From positions 3,034,339 to 3,098,338 of the forward strand of contig NW_006497083.1 of the NCBI RefSeq assembly GCF_000471905.2: 64,000 nt of DNA, written 5' to 3'. Source of the DNA: Amborella trichopoda (taxonomy: Eukaryota; Streptophyta; Magnoliopsida; Amborellales; Amborellaceae). The notes below the pieces were generated by a model. The model was not told where the DNA came from and ran no database searches. It saw only the letters and a program-made list of their open reading frames with translations. The position numbers were made by a program, and so were the translations under genes. This document shows, in pieces, positions 56,401 through 64,000 of this stretch (its first letter is position 1; each line of letters opens with the position of its first letter).

Positions 56401-56660
56401 TGTGTGAACCTTGTAACGACTTGCGCAAGGACTCGGACTATGATAACTCGTCAAAACTCATTTAGAGAGAAACACCCTATTATTCATCCTATTATAGACT
56501 CATGAACCATCTTTGTATGAGGTATAAAATGGGCCACATGGTCCTTTGCTCTCTAGCTTATTGGGTATTAGAAATTGTTATGAAAAGTGTTATTTGTCTA
56601 TATAAAGCAAATTTGCATATTCATATATATTAATAGACACAAAGAGTCTCAAATACTTCA
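56401..56660 (+). mobile_element. Possible copia-type LTR fragment
   Basis: Contains a TATA-like GTATAAAATGGG near 56521. It ends at 56660 next to TAGTATCAAAGCC, which resembles the Met-tRNA primer-binding site with one mismatch. No partner LTR or coding domain was recognised in the following 500 bp, so it may be a solo or decayed LTR. Confidence 0.35.
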
Positions 56661-57480
56661 CATAGTATCAAAGCCAGAGATTATATCCTCGTTGTTCTGT
56701 TCTCATATGATCGTCTGTTACTGTGCTTTGGCTCGATCTTGTATGTTTTTATCTGTGAATGGTTCTCTGGTTGTTCTTTTAGCCGTCTCGACTGCTATTC
56801 TATCTTTGGCGATGATTTGAAGTTTTGTCCATTCTTGAAGTTTGTTAATCTGCCGTTGCTTAAGCCTACTTTGTTTTTGCCATTTGTATCTGAGGCTCAA
56901 GCCTGTCTATTTGTGCCTTCTGATCCTAAGGGCTAGATGTACCATTACTGGAGCCTGCTTTATTCTTACCTTCAATTCCAGAGGCGTACTAATCAGTCGT
57001 CGACTTTTTTAGGCGAGACCAGATTTTCTCATCTTCTCTCTCATTTTGGTTTCTATCTCCATCTCTATCTTCTCTATGTGGCCTTTTCTTCTCACCCTCT
57101 TTGTGTCTTTTCTATATTTCTTCTTGGTTCTCCCTCTTCTATATTTTGATTTTCCATTTCTAGAACTTCCCACAAGAGGGATTTCACATTTGTAATACTT
57201 TGCTATCTTAGAGAGAGAGAGGGAGAGCGGTGTGTTAGATAGATAGAGAGAGAAGTTAGTTACTTGGTTCATTAGAACTTGAGAGTAATTGAGTATTATC
57301 TGTATTTGAGAGGAAGGGTAGTTGATTATATCTTTGATAATTTACTGATAGAGAGGGAGCGGATTTCGAGGCCCCTTTATTGCCCTTTTAATTTTTTTAG
57401 TTTTTTTTCAATCGCTTCTTCCTCCAACCATTACTGAAATCTCATCCTCTTGGCTTGCTTTTCTAGCAGAATTTCCTACT
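56661..57480. other. No gene recognised
   Basis: Pyrimidine-rich around 57020-57140. Short open frames without domains. Confidence 0.4.
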
Positions 57481-57485
57481 TTTTC

Positions 57486-58112
57486 AGGAATGGAAATAAA
57501 TCACAAACATCTAAACTATACCTACACTTACCATAAAATACATGATATTGCTTCCCATGTACACTAATTATAATATATACCTTCTATAATGAATCCCGGA
57601 GACAATATGCACCATCTTTAATAAAATTATGTATTTCATGGTTTGTAACCTCTGTCTTTCTAGTTTCATTTCCTAGGGTTTTCAATAAGGCCCGATTTCT
57701 TTGCTATTTCTTTTAATCTTGGGAGTTGTTAACCCAAGGCTTTGGGTATGTGTGGGGGCATTGAGTGCACAACACCTGCTCTACATAATGTTTCAGCCCA
57801 ATCCACCAAATCTCTGTATGGTTGTTAATCAAACAATCTGAACATCATAACCACAACTTCTATTGATCCATGCTATGCATATGAAGATCATACTACATGT
57901 TTTTGAAACTTATTGTCCAAACTTTACTTGTTCTCTCTTAAAAAATCTTGAGTTTGAGGGGAGTGTTAAGGAAAGAGTATAGCATAAGGGTTAATTATAT
58001 AAGGTGTATATTATATAATTAGTATATATGGGAAGGGTGGGTGCAATATCTTGTATTCTATGGTGAGTTTGGGTAAAGCTTAGGTGTTTGTGATTTATTC
58101 CATTCCTGCCTG
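57486..58112. repeat. Inverted repeat pair of about 112 bp, with spacer
   Basis: The left arm at 57486-57597 begins CAGGAATGGAAATAAATCAC. It pairs with the inverse of 58000-58112 (…GTGATTTATTCCATTCCTG). A third, direct copy of the left arm lies at 59021-59127 without the first bases. This is probably a foldback/MITE-type element about 630 bp long. No target duplication was identified. Confidence 0.65.
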
Positions 58113-58419
58113 CTCGGGTGGCTGTTCCTACGAATATGCAAAAGCGGCTTATGCTTTGAATGCTGGTCATAAGTTTTAGGTGCTTGCTGGTTTCAAACCT
58201 GAGTTTGAATATCTAAATGTTCAAACATGAAGTAACAAGGCAAGGCAAAGCCGCTTCTGATCACTTTCCTTCCCCACAAAGGCTCACTCAGTGCTTACGT
58301 ACTTCTCTTGTTGGCTCCGCATTCACTACAACAGTAGGCACAACTTAGTTAAGTTAGGCGAACAGTAACCCGCACATTTATTGGGAGCCTAAGGAGAGGG
58401 CGGGAGAGTATATACCTCA

Positions 58420-58935
58420 CTATGGGGCTCAACAATACTACCGCTAAGGTGCTAGACCATTCTCATCAAAGGGTAGGGGCCCAAACCCTCTCTGACTTTA
58501 CCACTTTGAGAATGGCCTTCAAGCCCCATGATGAGGTATCTGACTCCATTCTCACCAAAGGGCAGAGGCCCAAATCCCCACTGACTAACCAATTTTTGAG
58601 AATGATCTGGGTGCCTTTGCGGTAGTATTGTTGAGTTTCATGGTGAGGTCTCTAACTGTATTCTCATCAAAAGGCAGGGACTTAAATCCCCATTGACATA
58701 CCACTTTTTTTGAGAATGGTTTGGGGCCTTGGCGGTAGTATTACCAAGCCCCATGGTGAGGTCTTTGACTCCATTCTCACCAAAGGGTAGGGGCCCAAAT
58801 CCCCACTGACTCATCACTTTTCGAGAATGGCCTGGGCCCTGGTGGTAGTATTGCCGAGCCCCATGGTGAGGTCTCTGACTCCATTCTCACCAAAGGGTAG
58901 GGGCCCAAATCCCCATTGACATACCACTTTTCTCA
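58420..58935 (+). repeat. 110-113-bp tandem array, about 4.5 copies, with an inverted end
   Basis: CCATGGTGAGGTCT-type starts occur near 58527, 58639, 58752 and 58862, each followed by CCATTCTCACCAAAGGG and GGCCCAAATCCCC. The first unit opens with CTCAACAATACTACCGC, which is the inverse of GCGGTAGTATTGTTGAG at 58620-58636. The array therefore carries an inverted arm at its left edge. A plus-strand open frame (58422-58625) is a by-product. Confidence 0.85.
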
Positions 58936-59020
58936 CCAAAAAAAAAAAAAGAAGCTTGTATAGACATATTGATTAATGAATACATAGAATCTCTTCATAG
59001 AAACCTGAGACTCTAATAAG

Positions 59021-59127
59021 AAATAAATCACAAACACCTAACTATACCTGGACCAACCATAAAATACAAGATTATGCATGTACCATTCCCATACACAGTG
59101 ATTATAATATACACCTTCTATAATTAA
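59021..59127 (+). repeat. Third copy of the 57.49-kb repeat arm
   Basis: Shares AAATAAATCACAAACACCTAACTATACC, here and there altered, and ends ATATACACCTTCTATAAT. Confidence 0.7.
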
Positions 59128-59228
59128 CTATGTAGACGCATTTCATCATTTTTTCTTTCTTTTGGTACCATGAATCGTTGGCCCTCCTCAAATAAGAGGC
59201 CATACGGGTTGTGATGTGCCCCATCAAA

Positions 59229-59391
59229 GGAAGGAGGAAGAAGATATTCATGCTTTAACTTCTTTGGCTCTTGGTCCAGAAATCATTGAGAAAGAGGAGA
59301 TTTTTTACGTTATAGATAATGTTTTCATACGTGCTTTTGATAACCATGGAATTGGTCGAAACTCTGTGCCTAAGAAGAAGTTGGAATACAC
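59229..59391 (+). pseudogene. Unidentified exon-like open sequence
   Basis: An open frame encodes EEEDIHALTSLALGPEIIEK, EEIFYVIDNVFIRAFDNHG and IGRNSVPKKKLEYT. Its composition looks like real protein and unlike the AT-rich noise around it. It ends at ACACGTGAGTTG, which could be a GT splice donor after the Thr codon. No start codon or acceptor was settled (an AG at 59195 is possible). I do not recognise the family, and no other exon was found. It may be a piece of a host gene moved here by a transposon. Confidence 0.35.
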
Positions 59392-60558
59392 GTGAGTTGT
59401 CTCTCTCTCGCCCCCCTCTCTTTTTCTCTCTTAAACAAGGTGCATAAAATCTCATTGAACTTTTACCTGGTTTGTAATGTGTTAAAAAAAAATACCTATT
59501 TTATTTTGTTTTAGATCAAGAAATGGATCGAGTTCCATTTATGATTTTATGTATGTTGCCCACATTTATGACAAGTGTTGTGCATCCGCACACCATACAA
59601 TGTGTGGTATATTTCTCAAAACACATATACTTATACACTTTCCTTAAGAGAAATAACCTAGAAAGGTCCAAAAAATATATTCGATTTTATTCTAATCTCT
59701 TTATATTTGTAAAGATTGATGCGATTGAGTTAATCAAGGATTCTTGCCGAATATGTTGAATACACATCTATTATAAATAGAACCCACGACCCTCTTTATG
59801 GTCGTGGTGAGTTTTAACCAAAACGCCGACTCCTCTAATTTTCTCCATGGTATTATAGTGACGTCTCTAAATTCCTCTCTCAAGATCTCTAAATTCCTTT
59901 TTCAAAGTCATCTAGTCTCCCATGCCTCATTGTATTTCTCATACAACATTTACTGATAAGTCGTATATTCAATCTCTTTACATTAACCCAAGTTCTCAAC
60001 TCTTTTATTTCTTTCCATTAAATCTCTCTCTATCTATCTCTCTCTCTCTCTACAAAAAATACTAGCACCTTATTTGTTTCTTTTGACGCTTCTGCTCTTC
60101 TTTATTTTTTTCACTTACTAAAAGGCCCAAGACAAAGTCTGGCCCAAGACCCAATAAAAGCATTTTATATTTTCTTTTTCCTCTCTTACATCTCCCTTCT
60201 TTTTCTCTTACACTAGAAAAAAAAAGGGTAAGTAAAAAATTTTCCTTACACCAAGTCACAATCTCTCTCTCTCTCTAACATTAAGCCCACAGTCCTATCT
60301 CATTAGGCGAATAAAGTCACACTTTCTCTGTCCTGAATTTTTTTTCTCCATGTCTATTCTAGGAACCAAATCTCTCCTTTCACTCCTCTTCTCAAAGGCC
60401 CTATATCTACTCTACATGTCAAAAAGAAATTTCTCAACTCCTACTTTTCTATCTCTAAGATCAGATCTCTCTTTCTCTCTAAAACTAAAATAAAATAAAA
60501 TCTCACATCGTTCATAAAACTCTCTCAATCGGCTTTCTCTATCTATTTCCTTCAAAAA

Positions 60559-61640
60559 ATGTCTTATTCTATGCACTTTCTAAACCTTCTTCCTCATCTT
60601 GTCATTGTCAAACTCTTTGATGACAATTTTCTACTAGGGAAAGGTCAAATTATTCCTAATGTTAGAAGCCAAGGAATTATGGGACACTTTGAGGGCTCTA
60701 CACTAGAGCCCTCTAAGTTTCTTCTCTTAAATAAAGATTCTTCTAACCTAGAACATGAAAACTGATATGCGATCAACTCATCATAGCGTGGATCAACTCT
60801 ATGCTATCACTTGAAACTCTGGTACAAGTACTTGACATCTCTACTCCCCAAGATCTGTAGTCTACCATTACAATTCCTATGCACAACAAATTTGAGGTGC
60901 AACTAATGGACCTTCAAACCGAACTTCAATACATGGGGCATAAATCTATTCAAGACTATTTGAATATGATGAAATTCCTTTTTGATTAATTGGTAATTAT
61001 ACAACAGCTTGTGGATGATAAAGAAAAAAGTCTGCTACCTTTTACATGAGATTGGTGAGGAATACAAAATATTTGTCGCTCTAGTTATGGCTCGATCAGC
61101 TCTACCATCATCTACAGCTCTTCGCCCTCTCTGTTTTTAACATGAGTTATTGTTCAATCTTTCACATTTGGGAAATAATGACTCAGCCACTACATTAAGA
61201 CCCACACGAGTTTCTCTATACGTCATCTCAAACGTCAAGAGGAAGAGGAAAAGGACGAGGTCATAGAAGAGGAAGAGGAAAAGGACGAGGTCATAGAAGA
61301 GGAAGATGATAAGGTCATTGCGGTCCTACAGGCCAAGGTGGTCTAGCACCTTATTTGGTCGTGGCAATCCTAGAGGTGTTCGAGGGCGAGGACTTTTACC
61401 AGGACCACCAACCCATCCCATTAATAAGATTGGTGCTGAATTTTGTCAAATACGTGGTCACAAAAAATATCTCTCCTTAGTGCTATTATCAGTACTCTTG
61501 ACAGGACTCTCAAGACAACCCTAATGCTTTGACTCACTCCTTTGATCCTATATCACTCATTATACCCTCTAAGGTAGGTGTGATTGTGGACACCTGAGCC
61601 ACAAATCATGTGGTCGATGATTCAGGTATTCTTGTTTATT
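60559..61640 (+). pseudogene. Copia Gag and protease region, disabled
   Basis: The Gag start at 60559 reads IVKLFDDNFLLGKGQIIPNV and RSQGIMGHFEG, the usual copia Gag opening (KLxxxNFLLWKxQ, here Gly for Trp). The middle carries LQYMGHKSIQDYL and IGEEYKIFVALVMARS in shifting frames. Near 61240-61310, 30-bp repeats encode RGRGKGRGHR units before a zinc-knuckle start (FCQIRGHKK, one Cys lost). The protease site near 61590 is DT-stop-ATNHV. Confidence 0.75.
61241..61310 (+). repeat. 30-bp tandem repeat encoding an Arg/Gly-rich segment
   Basis: GGAAGAGGAAAAGGACGAGG begins at 61241 and 61271; a third partial unit starts at 61301. Confidence 0.88.
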
Positions 61641-61984
61641 CTCTATAACAGTTGTTGTCATATCATTATAGATGATTTTCCTAAGTTCCTATCACACATA
61701 TTAATACTTCTTTTGTTGCTTCATACATAGGTTCCTTAAAAGTTCCTAATGTGTTTTTTGCTCCTAAATTTCAAAAAATAAGTCCTCTTTGTATCTCAAT
61801 TCATTGATCTATTCAATTATTCATTCTTATTTACACCCACTGCTCTTTTAGTGATTGATATTTGGTCCAAGAAGCTCCTTGCTAAAGCTGAAAATCATGA
61901 AAACCTCTATTTTCTTGGAAGCGATGAGATTCATGCTTTGTTCATTACTGTCTTAGCCTCTACAAGTAGTTATAATGTCTTTGC

Positions 61985-63556
61985 AGAACTATGACAACAT
62001 CGGTTAGCTCACACTAGCTATGCTATAGTTGACCACTTGAATAAACTTAAGGTTTTACCCTCCTTGTGTGATAAAATGTCAACTGACATTGTTTGCGATG
62101 TTTGTTTACTTGAAAAATCATCAATTACCTTTTTATAATGCAAGTAAATGTACTTCTCGCATTCGTACTGATTTATGGGGACCTTCTGGTCTTGTCTCTC
62201 TCTCTCTGGCTCACGTTATTATATTAGTTTTGTTGATGGTTTCACTCTCTTTATATGAATATATTTTGTAAAATTTAAATATGAAGCCCTTCAACGTTTT
62301 TAATCCTTCAAAGAATTCACTGAAAACTATTCTCAATTGCGAATTAAATTCCTTGGTAGTGATTATGATAGTGAATTTGTTTCATGTACCTTTTTATCTT
62401 GTTACACTTCTCATAGTATTAAACAACAATTTTCCTGTCCTCATATAGTTGCCCAGATTGGTGTGGTAGAGCAAAATAAAACATCTGTGAATTGTGGTTG
62501 TCCGTATACTATATAGTGAACTACTGATGCATTTTGGGAGTGAAGCTTTTAATACAACTGTGTTTGTTATTAATTGATTACAAACCTCTACCAGTCCAAA
62601 CAACATGTCCCCATCACAAATGATTACTAGACAAGTGCCTAATTATTCGGTTTTGTGTGCTTTTGGTTACATGTGTCATGTTCATATTGATACATCCTTA
62701 AGAGAGAAACTCTCTACAAAGGCAGAATAATATGTATTTGTTTAGTATAGTGACAAGCATAATTATGTGTGTCATATTCATATTGATACTTCCTTAAGAT
62801 AAAAACTCTATATAAAGGATGAATAATATGTGTTTGTTTAGTATAGTGACAAGAATAAAGGATATCGATGCTACTCTTCTTCTATTGGAATATAACTGTT
62901 TTTGATGAGGGACTGATTCTAAAATGGCAAAGAAAATTTAAAAGAGGGATAGCCCACGGCCTTTACCTTTTCTTATCACATCGCTTGCATAAAACATGTC
63001 ATCTGCCAAATCTCAAATATTGCTTTAGTGTGGTTCAAACTCCTTGGTAGATGGAGCTACTAATCAAATATTGAGTAATGGTGAAGATATTAATTCCTCA
63101 ATAGAAAGAACATCAAATACTCCAATCTTTATAATCAACCATGTCAGTCCTCTTGAGATGTTCTGCCACCCATATTCTTTTAGATAGATGATTGGGCATC
63201 ATTCCTCTAAACAATATTCATTTTCTCTCTAAATTCAATAAGCATATAGAACCAAAGTATGCATTAGATCTGTTACGTGCACAAGATAGGGAATGAAATT
63301 GACACCACACACATGTGCATGGGATATGTTAAGAAAATTTAGGATGAGTGACAACAAACCATCACCAACACCAATGGTCACAATACAAAAACTATATGCT
63401 AGAGATGATGATCCTATTCAAGATCCAAAAAAATATAAAAGTTTTGTTGGTGGTTTGTAGTACCTCAAATTCACTTGACCAGATATTATATATTCCATCA
63501 ATCAAATATGTCAATTTATGCATGATCCTCATGAGATGCACCTCAAAGGAGATTCT
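61985..63556 (+). pseudogene. Copia integrase and RT/RNase H remnants
   Basis: Integrase zinc region near 61990 (HRLAHTSYAIVDHLNKLKVL, then CDVCLLEKS), then RIRTDLWGPSG near 62165, and GSDYDSEFVS near 62350. The integrase C-terminus at 62580-62760 (SPSQMITRQVPNYSVLCAFG) has a local duplication of the CHVHIDTSLR block at about 62676 and 62780. A gap follows to about 63300, where SPTPMVTIQKLYARDDDPIQ and PDIIYSINQICQFMHDP mark the region before RNase H. Many stops. Confidence 0.75.
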
Positions 63557-63740
63557 TGTTGGGTGAGTGTGGCCCTTGAAGATTTTATGAGTGCTTATAA
63601 AATGAAATGATATGGTGGAACATCAACTTAGTGGGAGTGTGGTCCCCTGTGTAACATACTAAGCAAAAGATGTTTGTCGATACTAGACTGTGCTTGACAT
63701 GCTAGATCCGTCTGGTTGAGAAATATCTATGTTATCTGGT
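63557..63740 (+). repeat. LTR fragment related to the 45-kb copia LTR
   Basis: TGTTGGGTGAGTGTGGCCC, then TTATGAGTG, AACTTAGTGGGAGTGTGGTC and GTGCTTGAC, align with the starts of the LTRs at 45074 and 47670. Similarity fades after about 63740. Confidence 0.75.
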
Positions 63741-64000
63741 GGTCTCATAAAGAGAGAGAGAGAGAGTGAGAGATTGTTCTCTCGCCTTGTTTTTTTGACT
63801 TCATATTTCTCTTTCGATTTACATCGTCTACTTTTGGAGAGTCGTTGGCTCACTAAAAATATTGGTTTCAATCCACTATTCAAAGCTAGGAGATATTGAT
63901 TGCTGAAAATAAAATAAAATAAAATAAAATAAAATCTTGGCCGATATTTACCCCATCTAGTTGGAGTTGTTTTGGTGTTTTAATATCTTTGCTTTTGAGT
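63741..64000. other. No gene recognised
   Basis: A (GA)n run at 63751-63767 and an (AAAAT)n microsatellite at 63907-63934. Confidence 0.6.

Larger units (their letters stand above)
59848..63740 (+). mobile_element. Third Ty1/copia element, heavily decayed
   Basis: A likely 5' LTR end (...TTCTCCA) touches TGGTATTATAGT at 59848-59859, a primer-binding site with three changes. Gag, protease, integrase and a short piece of the reverse transcriptase/RNase H region follow. The next part is deleted, and LTR-like sequence begins at 63557 (TGTTGGG). That LTR is related to those at 45074 and 47670. The 5' LTR start was not found. Confidence 0.7.

Noticed and set aside
58422-58625. 67-aa open frame in the 110-bp array
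   Set aside because: Not conserved across the repeat units; a by-product of the array.
1-64000. A previously undescribed multi-gene system
   Set aside because: The only intact gene is HSP70. VPS33 is partial and the rest is transposon-derived or fragmentary. No cluster of co-oriented unknown genes is present.

Overview
This is a nuclear window from a flowering plant (species not determined). The evidence is GT-AG introns, a plant-type cytosolic HSP70 with its conserved intron at Asp72, a VPS33 gene close to the Arabidopsis protein, and a dense, old, nested load of plant transposable elements (Ty1/copia, L1-type LINE with RNase H, RTE, hAT and Mutator-type MITEs). It is AT-rich and has two assembly gaps (8168-8197 and 36685-36704). 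No CRISPR array, prophage, operon or tRNA was seen.

Three host loci can be supported. (1) VPS33, minus strand. Its first eight coding exons (233 codons of about 590) run from 14827 down to 5390, and the gene leaves the window to the left. Its introns are swollen by mobile DNA: intron 6 is about 5.0 kb and intron 8 exceeds 5.3 kb. (2) A complete two-exon cytosolic HSP70, plus strand, 29833-33329 (657 aa, ending EEVD). Its promoter holds a perfect three-unit heat-shock element, a five-unit degenerate one, CCAAT boxes and a TATA box. (3) Broken minus-strand remains of a CTF7/ECO1-type cohesin acetyltransferase at 55.1-56.15 kb. One more exon-like open stretch (59229-59391, plus) is not identified.

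Layout. 0-1.7 kb: decayed copia element with both LTRs partly present. 3.0-4.7 kb: hAT derivative carrying three degenerate BED zinc fingers. 5.4-14.8 kb: VPS33 exons with repeats, an RTE LINE tail and a 653-bp block between 23-bp target-site duplications. 15-16 kb: MITEs. 18.0-23.8 kb: full-length minus-strand copia element (LTRs, PBS, PPT, 5-bp target-site duplication) interrupted by a 795-bp hAT element. 25-29 kb: small hAT and foldback MITEs. 29.5-33.4 kb: HSP70. 33.8-37.1 kb: MULE-type MITE copies. 38.6-39.9 kb: short copia-like element. 41.0-41.6 kb: hAT element. 42.1-52.7 kb: an L1-type LINE split exactly by a 4.6-kb long-LTR copia element. 54.2-54.9 kb: short tandem repeats and an intact MULE-MITE. 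55-56 kb: CTF7 remains. 57.5-59.1 kb: inverted repeats and a 110-bp tandem array. 59.8-64 kb: a third copia element in decay.

I found no multi-gene system. The most informative signals are the HSP70 promoter architecture, the base-exact nested insertions (copia in LINE, hAT in copia), the triplicated but ligand-broken BED fingers, and a MULE-MITE family whose terminal repeats contain a 14-bp palindrome.
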